From contig NZ_CP012623.1 in assembly GCF_001280305.1 (NCBI RefSeq), positions 930,001 to 994,000 on the forward strand: a stretch of 64,000 bases of DNA, given 5' to 3'. This DNA is from Hymenobacter sp. DG25A (GTDB taxonomy: Bacteria; Bacteroidota; Bacteroidia; Cytophagales; Hymenobacteraceae). The first letter of the stretch is position 1. Every line of letters starts with the position of its first letter. Positions 24,073 to 32,576 of this stretch are shown here, piece by piece. The translations under genes and the position numbers were made by a program. The notes below the pieces were generated by a model. That model worked only from the letters and a program-made list of their open reading frames with translations. It did no database searches and had not been told where the DNA came from.

Positions 24073-24801
24073 ATGAACATCGGAATCATTGGCGCCGGCC
24101 ACATCGGCAGCGCCCTTGCTGTGCGGCTTACCAGCCTCGGCCATAAAGTATACATTGCCAACTCCCGCGGCCCCGAGACGCTGCAGGACGTAGCCCGGAA
24201 AACCGGCGCTACCCCCGTAACGGCCAAGGAAGCCGCCCGCCACGGCAGTGACCTCATCGTGGTAACCATTCCGCTGAAAAACATTCCCGACCTGCCCAAA
24301 GAACTGTTCGAGGGCGTGGCCGCCGACGTGCCCGTTATCGACACGAGCAACTACTACCCCATGCTGCGCGACGGCAAGATGCCGGAGCTGGAAAGCGGCA
24401 GCCTGACTGAAAGCGAATGGGTGCAGCAGCACCTGGGCCGCCCGGTGGTGAAGGTGTTCAACAACATCTACGCCCACCACATTGTGGAGAAGGGCCAGCC
24501 CGCCGGCACGCCCGGCCGCATTTCCCTGCCCGTAGCCGGCGACGATGCCGCCGCCAAGCAGAAAGTAATGGCCTTGGTAGAGGAACTAGGCTTCGACGCC
24601 GTGGACGCCGGCACCCTGCACCAGTCGTGGCGGCAGCAGCCCGGCACCCCCTCGTACGGCGCCGATATGCCCGCCGACAAGCTGCGCGAGAACCTGGCTA
24701 GCCTGGGTACTGAGCGCACAGAGGCCCAGCACGGCGAATACCTGGCCAACCACGCTCAGCAGGAACAGGCCATGGCGGCGCAAGGCATCAAGCTGCAATA
24801 G
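24073..24801 (+). CDS. NADP-dependent oxidoreductase, F420H2:NADP-reductase-like
   Basis: A 242-residue Rossmann protein. MNIGIIGAGHIGSALA is the G-x-G-x-x-G dinucleotide motif, and IANSRGPETL, with Ser-Arg after the second beta strand, favours NADPH. DLIVVTIPLKNIPDLP and VVKVFNNIYAHHI fit the 'NADPH-dependent F420 reductase' N-terminal-domain family (PF03807). Bacteroidota lack F420 as far as known, so another hydride acceptor is likely. I chose the ATG at 24073 since upstream in-frame residues cover the terminator hairpin. It is followed by a GC-rich hairpin at 24903-24930. Confidence 0.85.
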   Translation: MNIGIIGAGHIGSALAVRLTSLGHKVYIANSRGPETLQDVARKTGATPVTAKEAARHGSDLIVVTIPLKNIPDLPKELFEGVAADVPVIDTSNYYPMLRDGKMPELESGSLTESEWVQQHLGRPVVKVFNNIYAHHIVEKGQPAGTPGRISLPVAGDDAAAKQKVMALVEELGFDAVDAGTLHQSWRQQPGTPSYGADMPADKLRENLASLGTERTEAQHGEYLANHAQQEQAMAAQGIKLQ

Positions 24802-24902
24802 CCGGCTGCCGGAAACCCCCAACTGGCGCGGGTGTATAGCTCGTGCCCGGCCTTACGTGGGAGGTTGTACCTCTCTTGCCGCACCAGCGGCTAACCAATT
24901 TT

Positions 24903-24930
24903 GCGCCGCCCATGGAAACGTGGGCGGCGC
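24903..24930 (+). terminator. hairpin terminator after the oxidoreductase
   Basis: GCGCCGCCCA (24903-24912) pairs perfectly with TGGGCGGCGC (24921-24930), with T-rich bases just after it. Confidence 0.65.
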
Positions 24931-24963
24931 TTTACGTTAGGGTAAAGCCATCTTAACCGGGCA

Positions 24964-24994
24964 TTGACTTCTGGTATTGATTATATTTATATTG
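24964..24994 (+). promoter_or_regulatory. candidate promoter of the AraC-family gene
   Basis: TTG at 24964-24966, a 21-base spacer, then TATATTG at 24988-24994, near the TAnnTTTG consensus. A second, offset possibility is TATACTTG at 25000-25007. Confidence 0.4.
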
Positions 24995-25051
24995 CACTAT
25001 ATACTTGAAATTGCTACCAGATATATTCCAAGTCCACTAGCCTACTACCTC

Positions 25052-25846
25052 ATGGAAGCCCAGCACTATGCCTGCGCCCATACCAGCGTGGGGCCCTACG
25101 TAACGGCCATGTGGCAGGTGGAGGGCTTGCCCGCGCATCGGCAGGAAACCATTCTGCCGAAAGGAATTATTGAGCTGATTTTCAGCTTTGCAGGCACCCT
25201 GCAGGTGGCGGTGGGGCCGGAAGCCCAGGCCCAGCCCACATCTGCGTGCTTTATCAGTGGGCTTACCACCCGGCCGCTGCAGCTGCAGGCGCCACCAGCG
25301 CAGGCGCTGTTTGGGGTGCAGCTCACGCCGCTGGCCGTCAGAAAGCTGCTGAAGGTGCCCGCCGGCGAGTTTCTCAACAGCATTACCGATCTGCGGTTGC
25401 TAAGCCCGGACTTTGAGGCGCTGACGAGCCAGCTGGCGGAGGCCGGCACCTTTGCCCGGCGGCGGGCCCTCATAGAGGCCTGGGTGCAGCGCCAGCTTAA
25501 GGCCGTGCCCGTGTCGGATGCGGTGGTTTCCGGGTACCTCAGCAGTGCGGCGGCCGCGGCCTCGGTTACGGAGCTGGCGGCCCGGGCTTGCTACTCGCCG
25601 CGGCAGCTCAGCCGGAAGGCGCACGAGTTGTTTGGCATGTCGGCGGAGGCTTTGCTGGGGTACCGGCGCTACCTGAGTGCGCTGCAGGCCCTGCATCAAC
25701 CCAACAAAAGCCTGACGGATGTGGGGCTGGAGAGTGGCTTTTACGATCAGGCGCACTTTATCCGGGAGTTCCGGCACTACACCAATATGCCGCCGGGCCA
25801 CTACCGGCACCAGCGCAGCCAGCGGCCCGGGCACCTGTTCCACTAA
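25052..25846 (+). CDS. AraC-family transcriptional regulator
   Basis: A 264-residue regulator. The C-terminal third holds two helix-turn-helices (VTELAARACYSPRQLSRKAHE; second around SLTDVGLESGFYDQAHFIREF, both shortened), with the classic GFYDQAHFIREFRHYTNMPPG AraC signature in part. The N-terminal part (about 1-110; GPYVTAMWQVEG, LPKGIIELIFSF) matches the DUF6597-type ligand-sensing domain. I chose the ATG at 25052 over an upstream in-frame start at 24977 that lies in A+T-rich promoter DNA. The next gene, a membrane protein, starts 70 bases downstream and is a plausible target. Confidence 0.88.
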   Translation: MEAQHYACAHTSVGPYVTAMWQVEGLPAHRQETILPKGIIELIFSFAGTLQVAVGPEAQAQPTSACFISGLTTRPLQLQAPPAQALFGVQLTPLAVRKLLKVPAGEFLNSITDLRLLSPDFEALTSQLAEAGTFARRRALIEAWVQRQLKAVPVSDAVVSGYLSSAAAAASVTELAARACYSPRQLSRKAHELFGMSAEALLGYRRYLSALQALHQPNKSLTDVGLESGFYDQAHFIREFRHYTNMPPGHYRHQRSQRPGHLFH

Positions 25847-25916
25847 AGTTGTCCGATATATACAATTTCCCGGTTTCAGGGCGCAGGATATTTGTAGAAA
25901 CAAACAACCTACCGCT

Positions 25917-26411
25917 ATGAAACGCACCTTCCTTTTCGCCTCGCTCGTGGTGGCCTCGGGCCTGATGCTCACCAACATCTACAGCTCCATTGTAGACGCG
26001 CCCTCCTGGGGAAATAATATTCCCTATTCCATGGACGTGGCCCGGGAGTACTACAAGGCTTCCAACCCCGGCAATTTCTTCCGGATATTCTCTCCGCTCA
26101 ACCAGGGGCTGGGGCTACTGTGCGTGGTGCTGTTCTGGACAAGCGGGCGCAAGACCCGTCAGTTTCTCATCGGAGCCTTTCTGCTGTATTTCCTGGCCGA
26201 AGGCCTCACGTTCCAGTATTTCTACCCCCGCAATGCCATCATGTTTGAATCGGGCACCACGGATCAGCAAATGCTGAAAAACGTGTGGCAGGAGTGGAGC
26301 ACCACCAACTGGTTCCGGACGGTGCTGGTAGCGGCCGGCGTGGTGTGCTCGGCGCTGGCCCTGCACCGCACCTACACTGCACCCCAGCCGGCAGAGCTGG
26401 CCAGAGCGTAG
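25917..26411 (+). CDS. membrane protein, 164 aa, DUF1772-like
   Basis: It has about four transmembrane segments: residues 4-22, 68-80 (GLGLLCVVLFW), 85-100 (FLIGAFLLYFLAEGL) and 135-150. The order of a first helix, an extracytoplasmic loop with NNIPYSMD, and three further helices recalls DUF1772 proteins, but I cannot confirm this. It lies 70 bases after the AraC gene on the same strand, and co-regulation is likely. Confidence 0.65.
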   Translation: MKRTFLFASLVVASGLMLTNIYSSIVDAPSWGNNIPYSMDVAREYYKASNPGNFFRIFSPLNQGLGLLCVVLFWTSGRKTRQFLIGAFLLYFLAEGLTFQYFYPRNAIMFESGTTDQQMLKNVWQEWSTTNWFRTVLVAAGVVCSALALHRTYTAPQPAELARA

Positions 26412-26540
26412 CCCGGGAAAATGTGTGCTATTCCGCTGGCGCATTTTCGGGGTGCTGTAATCCGATGAGATTACGGGAATGGAGTTTCTGCGGTAAAGCA
26501 GATTTCGGCTTACTTTATACCGTTTATCTCCATTCCTATC

Positions 26541-27020
26541 ATGTTAAGAAACCTATTACTACCGCTCCTTTTTCTGACCACCGCCTCTGTAGCAGCCGCC
26601 CAAGCCGGGGGCTGCCCCAAACCGGTACTAAAGGTCTTGCGCAACGGCGTGGAAATACCCGCCACGGGCAGCGCCATGGCTCCCGGCATACGGCTGCAAA
26701 TCACGTCTGATCCGGAATGCCGGGAGAAGGTAAGCTACCGGGTTACGGCCGCCGAAATAACGTTGGTGCGCGGCGGACGGCCCCTTTTACCCACACTGCT
26801 CGTAAAGCAACCCCAGGCAGATTTGCGGGGCTTCATGCCCCATTCCCGGTCCGGCGACTATGTCTACGTCTTCATTCCCTACAAGAACCTGCGCGTGGTA
26901 TCCGCCGATGGTACCCTACAGCCTTACCTGCCGCCGGCGTCTGCCAAATCCGAATCCCGGCAGCGGGATGTGACACCCGATGCGGCACAAGGCATCGTGT
27001 TTAAGTGGATATTGTTGTAG
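26541..27020 (+). CDS. secreted hypothetical protein, 159 aa
   Basis: A signal peptide (LRNLLLPLLFLTTASVAAAQ) precedes a beta-rich body. The segment YRVTAAEITLVRGGRP is reminiscent of C-terminal domains of the gliding-motility protein GldM, but the similarity is short and I would not assign a function. Two cysteines (in GGCPKP and PECRE) could form a disulfide in the periplasm. It ends in a good terminator. Confidence 0.65.
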   Translation: MLRNLLLPLLFLTTASVAAAQAGGCPKPVLKVLRNGVEIPATGSAMAPGIRLQITSDPECREKVSYRVTAAEITLVRGGRPLLPTLLVKQPQADLRGFMPHSRSGDYVYVFIPYKNLRVVSADGTLQPYLPPASAKSESRQRDVTPDAAQGIVFKWILL

Positions 27021-27043
27021 TAGCTTACCATAGTCAGCCCACC

Positions 27044-27082
27044 AAAACGGGCCTGCCGAATCCAGTTCGGCAGGCCCGTTTT
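27044..27082. terminator. bidirectional hairpin terminator
   Basis: AAAACGGGCCTGCCGAA (27044-27060) pairs perfectly with 27066-27082; the loop is TCCAG. It lies between convergent genes. Confidence 0.8.
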
Positions 27083-27117
27083 GTGTGGTAGATGCCTGTT
27101 ACTTCAGGTAGTATGGC

Positions 27118-28248
27118 TTACTTAATAAACTTTGCCAAGGTAGTCTTCAAATCAGCACCTCTCAGGTTGGCGGCCACAATTTTGCCGGTGGGGTCAATCA
27201 GGAAGTTCTGCGGAATGCTTTGCACGTGGTAGCGCTGGGCCACTTCGTTCTGCCAGCCTTTCAGGTCCGAAACCTGCGTCCAGGTTAGTTGGTCGTCGGC
27301 AATAGCCTTTACCCATTTGTCGCGGGCATTTTCTTTGTCGAGCGATACACCCAGGATGTCGAAGTTGCGGCCTTTGAACTCCTGGTACACCTTGGTAACT
27401 GCCGGGTTTTCGGCGCGGCAGGGGCCGCACCAGGAGGCCCAGAAATCTACCAGCACGTATTTGCCGCGGTAGTCGGCCAGTGAAACGGTTTTGCCGTCGG
27501 GGGTAGTCTGGGTGAAGTTGGGTGCCTGCGCGCCAATGGCCACGTCTTTTAACGCCTGCACCAGCTTACCATACTCCCGGCCCGTTACACTGTTCTTGAG
27601 GGCGGGGCTGAAGGCATCGTAGAGCGGAGCCACTTCCGCGTATTGCGGCAGCACCATCATGCGCATATTGCTCAGGGCGTCCAGGCTCACCCAGGAGTTG
27701 GGGTTGGCTTTGATGAAGGCTAGGTAGCGTTGGGCGTATTCTTTCGTAACGGCCTCTCCCTGCGCCTGCATCCGCGCCTGAAACTCCGGCGTCTGCCGCT
27801 GCTGCTCCGAGGCCTTCCCAAACTCGGCTCCTATAGCCTTTATTCTGCTGGTTAGCGGTTTGAGGCTGGCTTGCAGCCGCAGATAGTCCTGGGTAGCCGT
27901 GCCTCCCGTTACGGTGGCATTAATCAGGGAATCGGGGCTGGAAAGCTTAATAGGGTCTGGCTCCAAAAACACCCGCTTCCGATCTGTAGAGCCGGAATAG
28001 GCATTCTTAAGCCGCCCATCCCGCTGCAACACCAGCTCCGCTTCTTTGGGAACATCAGTGGTGCCTTTCAATTCAAACGCCCCATTTTTCAGGGTGGTGG
28101 AATCCATGACTAAATCTCCGCGCAGCAGGTAGATTTTGGCCGGCGCTGTGAGCTTGCTAATCTTGCCTTTGAGGGTGTAGGGAATGGGGCTTTGGGCCTG
28201 GGTCAGGAATGGAATGGCTACTATAAAGCCCAGCAGTAGTTTTTTCAT
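27118..28248 (-). CDS. TlpA-family thiol-disulfide oxidoreductase with DUF4369 domain
   Basis: A 376-residue exported protein. A signal peptide (1-19) is followed by a DUF4369-type beta domain (about 22-110), a helical linker (about 115-235), and a thioredoxin/AhpC-TSA domain (about 238-376) with the active site WCGPC (C274, C277). It should reduce or isomerise disulfides in periplasmic proteins, or serve cytochrome c maturation. This architecture is common and multi-copy in Bacteroidota. It is a single-gene unit. Confidence 0.9.
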   Translation of the reverse strand: MKKLLLGFIVAIPFLTQAQSPIPYTLKGKISKLTAPAKIYLLRGDLVMDSTTLKNGAFELKGTTDVPKEAELVLQRDGRLKNAYSGSTDRKRVFLEPDPIKLSSPDSLINATVTGGTATQDYLRLQASLKPLTSRIKAIGAEFGKASEQQRQTPEFQARMQAQGEAVTKEYAQRYLAFIKANPNSWVSLDALSNMRMMVLPQYAEVAPLYDAFSPALKNSVTGREYGKLVQALKDVAIGAQAPNFTQTTPDGKTVSLADYRGKYVLVDFWASWCGPCRAENPAVTKVYQEFKGRNFDILGVSLDKENARDKWVKAIADDQLTWTQVSDLKGWQNEVAQRYHVQSIPQNFLIDPTGKIVAANLRGADLKTTLAKFIK

Positions 28249-28538
28249 AAATAGAGAATGAGATAAGGGAAATAAGTAGCGGAAATGTAGTCGATTATCT
28301 CAGTAAAAGGATAGGGGTGTTAGATAAAAGCCCGAAAGATTGCTGCCCTGTTACGGACAATGCATCTCCGTAATTAATCTTCCTCATTACGCGCCTGCAA
28401 GGTGTGAACAGACTCACCAGCAATAAGAGGCGGGAAGGCTCGTATTGCGAAGTACGCTAACTGAGGTAAGAGGCAAATTATATCCTTATCATTGCCACAT
28501 TATTAGTGTTTAGAATCTCATTCCCATCATCACTATTC

Positions 28539-29618
28539 ATGCATAAACGTCTTTTTCTCCTTTGGTTAGTCCTGTGCGGAGCGGCCCACTCGGTATCAGC
28601 CCAAAAGCCCCTGGAGGTAGTAATTGTGGGAACTTCGCACTACAACGGCGGGCCCGATTCCCTGTACCGGCCCATTATCGACAAGCTGAAAGTTTACCGT
28701 CCTGACATGGTATTTGGGGAGTACCTCACCGCTGCCGATGCGCGGCAGATGCCAGCCGGCGAATCGGTAGGGGTGCCTTTCCAGCGGCGCCTGCAATACA
28801 TGAAGCGCCAGGCGCTGACCACTGCGCCGCTCACGGCCAAGGCTGCTGCTACCGCGCGGCGCAAACTGCGCAAAAAACCGCAGCTGCATCACCAGCGCAT
28901 TGACCTGGCCCGGCACTACGCCTACACCTACGACCGGGGCAATACCGAGTATCAGCTTTTTCTGCTGGAGGAAACCTTCAAGAAAAACCTAAGTCCTGCC
29001 GACCAGACTTATTACTTACAGGCATTTGGCTCAGCTGACTCCCTGCGGAAAGCCGCGAAGATGGTGCGCCCGCTCACCGAGTACCATAAAATTTTCTTCC
29101 CGTTGCTGCAGGAGCTGGGGCAGGACCAGATTTACGCTATGGATTGCCAGCGCTACAGTGCGGCCTGGGATAAAGCGTCAAGCGAGGCCTACACGCAGTA
29201 CATTGCCCTGCAGGCCGGCTTCAAGCAGGATTCTACCACGGCGCAGGCCGCTACCTTCCGCCAGATTGCTGCTATCAAGCCAGCGTACTTCGCCTACCTG
29301 GAAGCCCCAGCCACCCAGGAGGCTACCTACCGGGCCATGAATATGCCCGAAATGGGGACACTCTCTGATAAGCTGAATTTCTTTGGCGACGAGCCTCTCT
29401 ATGCAGCGCCCGGCTTTCCTACGCAGGCCGTGCGCGCTATGAAAGCCCAGTGGGAGCTGCGTAACCAGGGCATGTGCGACAATATCGTCCGCCAGGCGCG
29501 GGAGCAGGGGGCCAGCCGGGTGGTAGTGGCCGTAGGTTCAGCGCACACCATGGTGATGCAGCGTCTGCTGCGAAACATGCCTAACGTGCGCGTGAGCACC
29601 TATAACGACCTGCCGTAA
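28539..29618 (+). CDS. secreted DUF5694-domain protein
   Basis: A 359-residue protein with a signal peptide (HKRLFLLWLVLCGAAHSVSA). The body opens with VVIVGTSHYNGG and contains MVFGEYL and, near the C-terminus, RVVVAVGSAHTMVMQRLL. The pattern of an early G-x-x-H and a late G-x-x-H recalls the TraB/Gumby/EreA-like group, to which DUF5694 is related. Function is unknown. I chose the ATG at 28539; the frame from 28506 adds eleven residues before the signal peptide. Confidence 0.75.
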   Translation: MHKRLFLLWLVLCGAAHSVSAQKPLEVVIVGTSHYNGGPDSLYRPIIDKLKVYRPDMVFGEYLTAADARQMPAGESVGVPFQRRLQYMKRQALTTAPLTAKAAATARRKLRKKPQLHHQRIDLARHYAYTYDRGNTEYQLFLLEETFKKNLSPADQTYYLQAFGSADSLRKAAKMVRPLTEYHKIFFPLLQELGQDQIYAMDCQRYSAAWDKASSEAYTQYIALQAGFKQDSTTAQAATFRQIAAIKPAYFAYLEAPATQEATYRAMNMPEMGTLSDKLNFFGDEPLYAAPGFPTQAVRAMKAQWELRNQGMCDNIVRQAREQGASRVVVAVGSAHTMVMQRLLRNMPNVRVSTYNDLP

Positions 29619-29634
29619 GCAAGAACTAGGTTGT

Positions 29635-29693
29635 TGAGCAATTGAAAAGGCCCGCCCGCATAATTGATGCAGGCGGGCCTTTTCAATTGCTCA
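29635..29693. terminator. long bidirectional hairpin terminator
   Basis: TGAGCAATTGAAAAGGCCCG (arm start, 29635) pairs through a stem of about 26 bases with 29668-29693, with one mismatch. It lies between convergent genes ending at 29618 and 29767. Confidence 0.8.
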
Positions 29694-29766
29694 CAGCTTT
29701 GGTATATCCATGCTTGATGCAGTAGGGCAAGGGAGAAAAAGTAGCCGTGAAAGAACCGCGCGGGCG

Positions 29767-30702
29767 TTACTTTTTCGCCAGCACCTCCCGCACCGATGTC
29801 CACCGGATTTCCGGGTAGCGGGCGTTATCCAGTGGCTCCAGTTTGGGCAGGCCGCTGAACATGTTGTGCAGGTATTGCATACCCTGCCACGGCGGAAATA
29901 CGTCGTTGCTGGCGGGCATAAGGGCTTTAGTTATTTTGATGACGGTGCCAAAAGCCCCCAGGCTGCCTACGCGAAACAGCTTAAACTCATGACCCGTTAC
30001 CGCACTGGCGGCCGCTTGCAGCCCGCGGATGCTGGCTACTTCGCCGGCCACGCGCAGGTAGCGGGGCGTGGAGGCATCCAGGGCAGCCGCGGCCGTAAAC
30101 TCGGCGGTGTTCTGCATGGTAGTGAAATCCAGGGGCTGGTCGGCATTGCCCCAATACACCACCCGCTTCGGCCCAAACAGAATAACCGGAGCCTGGCCCG
30201 TGAGCAGGTCCGTAAACATGCCGTTGAGGATGGAAGTGGCCTGAATCGGGGCTTTATCCAGGTGCCGCTGAAACTCCCGGCGCAGGTCGAGGTTGCGGTT
30301 GGAGCCTTCGGGGAGCTTGGTGAAATCGATGCTGTAATCGGAGGGAATGAAGCGCGGTACGCCCGCCGCCACCGCCGCTTCCAGCAGCCGCGTCTGCGCG
30401 TCCAAAATCACGTCGCGCAGCCCGGATAACGCCGATACCACGCAACTGGCACCCGCGCACGCCTGCGTCAGCTGCGTTACGTTGTGGTAATCTACTTCCA
30501 CCACCGAAACACCCTGCAGCCGCAATGAAGTGGCTTCGGCCGTGGCGCTGGATTCCGGGCGCACCAGCGCCCGCACAGTGGCTCCGCGCTGCCGGAGGAA
30601 GTGCGCAATCAGCAGGCCCAGGGCGCCGGTAGCGCCGGCCAGGACAACGGTGGCGGGTGCTGCTTGTAGGGTGTTGGGAGACGCGGGTTGCGGTTCGGCC
30701 AA
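29767..30702 (-). CDS. NmrA-like NAD(P)-binding protein
   Basis: A 311-residue atypical SDR. ATVVLAGATGALGLLIAHFL is the N-terminal dinucleotide motif (G-A-T-G-x-x-G), GVPRFIPSDYSIDF the conserved central segment, and NGMFTDLL matches the family after the catalytic region. NmrA-like proteins either sense NAD(P) or reduce aromatic alcohols and quinones. The start codon is TTG (30702-30700): no ATG or GTG is available between the upstream region and the Rossmann motif. It diverges from the glyoxalase gene. Confidence 0.85.
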   Translation of the reverse strand: MAEPQPASPNTLQAAPATVVLAGATGALGLLIAHFLRQRGATVRALVRPESSATAEATSLRLQGVSVVEVDYHNVTQLTQACAGASCVVSALSGLRDVILDAQTRLLEAAVAAGVPRFIPSDYSIDFTKLPEGSNRNLDLRREFQRHLDKAPIQATSILNGMFTDLLTGQAPVILFGPKRVVYWGNADQPLDFTTMQNTAEFTAAAALDASTPRYLRVAGEVASIRGLQAAASAVTGHEFKLFRVGSLGAFGTVIKITKALMPASNDVFPPWQGMQYLHNMFSGLPKLEPLDNARYPEIRWTSVREVLAKK

Positions 30703-30933
30703 AATCGGAGCTTTAAAAATTTGAGATATATATCTGTTTGTCGGGGCGGAGGAGTTGATGCTCCATTGGCCAGTTCAACTTAGCACCCCCGTAAAAGTTA
30801 GGGCCTTTTGTAAAATTGTACACCGGCTTTATGATTGGGGCCAGCCAAAAGACCTTTGTTCCCCGAACTTATCCTTTCTCAATTCATTCCGGCGGCCGGC
30901 TCACTTAAAAAAGAGTTCTTTACTTTGGGCGCT

Positions 30934-31299
30934 ATGCCTACCCTCGTTCCCATTCTGCGCATTTTTGATTACGCCAAAGCCCTGGAATTCTACGTCGATT
31001 GGCTCGGCTTCGCAGTAGACTGGGCCGATCAGCCGACCAATGCTCCGGCCTATGTACAGGTATCGTTAGCAGGCGTGGCGCTGAACCTCTCGGAGCACCA
31101 CGGCGACTGTAGCCCCGGCGCCCGGATTCGGGTAATTGACTTTGCGGGGCTGGCCGAGTATCACCAACAGCTGCTGGCAAAAGATTACCGCTACAACCGC
31201 CCCGGCCTGCACGTGCCCGCCTGGAATGCCCGGGCCCTGGAAATGGAAGTCATAGACCCCTTCGGCAACCGGCTGACTTTTACCGAAGTACCTGTTTAA
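30934..31299 (+). CDS. glyoxalase/bleomycin-resistance superfamily protein
   Basis: A 121-residue single VOC domain. VPILRIFDYAKALEFYVDWLG is the typical N-terminus (shortened: ALEFYVDWLGF), with LNLSEHHGD in the middle and MEVIDPFGNRLTF at the end, carrying the usual H and E metal ligands. Members include resistance-binding proteins and lyases; the ligand is unknown. I chose the ATG at 30934, as upstream in-frame residues are in A+T-rich leader DNA. TTTACTTTG lies just before the ATG and could be part of a promoter. Confidence 0.85.
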   Translation: MPTLVPILRIFDYAKALEFYVDWLGFAVDWADQPTNAPAYVQVSLAGVALNLSEHHGDCSPGARIRVIDFAGLAEYHQQLLAKDYRYNRPGLHVPAWNARALEMEVIDPFGNRLTFTEVPV

Positions 31300-31347
31300 G
31301 CCATTGGCTCTGCGGGCGGGCTTTGGCGCGAGGGGCTAACCGCGGGT

Positions 31348-31806
31348 ATGAATCAGCTTTTCCAGGGCATTGTGGCCTTGTTTCTCCTCGCTTGCCAGGC
31401 AACGGGGCTTTCTTACGCCGAGCTGAATATTCTGGTATACTGCGCGCTGGTGCCACTCAGCTGGATACTGCTGGTAGTGTGGCGGGATAAACGGTTCTGG
31501 CCGGTATTGTTGGCGCAGCTGCTGGTTTTCCTGTTTCTGCTGCGGCATTTCCGGCTGGGCGCGGCCGGTCAGCATTTTTACAACTACAACATCACCGTAC
31601 TGGAAAAGATGGGCCGGACTACGGGCTTGGGCTACGTGGCCGTTTCACTGCTGATGGGCGTCCTCATTCCGGTCATTTCACTGGCTCTGTTGCTGGGCGC
31701 GCCGCGCCGGTGGGCAGCCGGCCTTTATCTGGTTTTTGTAGCAGCTTTGGTGGCTTATTTTTTACTGGGGCAATCCTACACCGCAATGGCGGCCCCGGGG
31801 TTGTAA
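31348..31806 (+). CDS. hypothetical membrane protein, 152 aa
   Basis: Four hydrophobic segments: about residues 4-20, 27-46 (LVYCALVPLSWILLVVW), 53-70 (LLAQLLVFLFLL) and two close ones between 95 and 145. The family is not recognised. It starts 48 bases after the glyoxalase gene and may be co-transcribed. Confidence 0.65.
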   Translation: MNQLFQGIVALFLLACQATGLSYAELNILVYCALVPLSWILLVVWRDKRFWPVLLAQLLVFLFLLRHFRLGAAGQHFYNYNITVLEKMGRTTGLGYVAVSLLMGVLIPVISLALLLGAPRRWAAGLYLVFVAALVAYFLLGQSYTAMAAPGL

Positions 31807-31900
31807 AGCGTATTTTTAACCGCTAACAAGCTCGTCTGTAGTGCTTTTAATATTGGGTTTACATATAGTAATATACCGTTAGTTGTGTGTTTGAAAGATT

Positions 31901-31908
31901 TAGATTTG
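31901..31908 (+). promoter_or_regulatory. candidate -7 element of the GAF gene
   Basis: TAGATTTG, an exact TAnnTTTG match, in A+T-rich DNA about 45 bases before the GAF ATG. The 19-base position upstream holds TTA rather than TTG. Confidence 0.45.
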
Positions 31909-31952
31909 GTATATTAACCCTGCTATGAAACCCGCACTATACACCCATTGGT

Positions 31953-32507
31953 ATGAATAACGCACAAACGGAAACCGCCCGTATTACCGCGCTCAAACGC
32001 TACGATATCCTGGATACACCCGCCGATGGCACCTTTGACCGCATGACGGCACTGGCCGCGAAGGTGTTCAACATGCCCATCGTCATCATCAGCCTCGTCG
32101 ATACCGACCGCATCTGGTTTAAGTCGCATTACGGGGTAGAGGTGCAGCAGATTGACCGGGTGCCCGGCTTGTGCTCCTCCGCAGTTCTCTCTCATGAGCT
32201 TTATATAGTAGAGGATGCGCGCCAGGATCCTCGTGCTTTGGCCAACCCGCTGGTGGTCGGCGAACTGGGGCTGGGCTTTTATGCCGCGGCCCCGCTCACT
32301 ACCCACGATGGCCACAACCTGGGCACGTTCTGCATCATCGACCAAAAACCGCGCTACCTCACCGATGCCCAGAAGCTGATGCTGCAGGATATGGCTGCCA
32401 TTGTAATGGATGAAATAGAGCTGCGCCTGGCCGTGCGCACGGCCATCGGCGAAAATGCCCAACGCACGGCCGAGCTTCGCAAGTTCAGAGAAGCCGTAGC
32501 CTCTTAG
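31953..32507 (+). CDS. stand-alone GAF-domain protein
   Basis: A 184-residue protein, almost all one GAF domain (about 25-160). NETARITALKRYDILDTPADGTFDRMT is the characteristic lead-in seen before GAF domains in sensor kinases (partly quoted), followed by IVIISLVDTDRIWFKS and YAAAPLTTHDGHNLGTFCIID. No kinase, cyclase or HTH domain follows, so it must signal through a partner or bind a ligand alone. No signal peptide: cytosolic. Confidence 0.88.
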   Translation: MNNAQTETARITALKRYDILDTPADGTFDRMTALAAKVFNMPIVIISLVDTDRIWFKSHYGVEVQQIDRVPGLCSSAVLSHELYIVEDARQDPRALANPLVVGELGLGFYAAAPLTTHDGHNLGTFCIIDQKPRYLTDAQKLMLQDMAAIVMDEIELRLAVRTAIGENAQRTAELRKFREAVAS

Positions 32508-32576
32508 TTGGGCTGGTGCCGGGAAAGTCTGGATGAGACTACTTGAACGCCAGGCGGAGGACTTTCCCTGCACCCC

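Noticed and set aside
29710..30429. 239-codon plus-strand frame
   Set aside because: Antisense to the NmrA-like gene; no domain seen.
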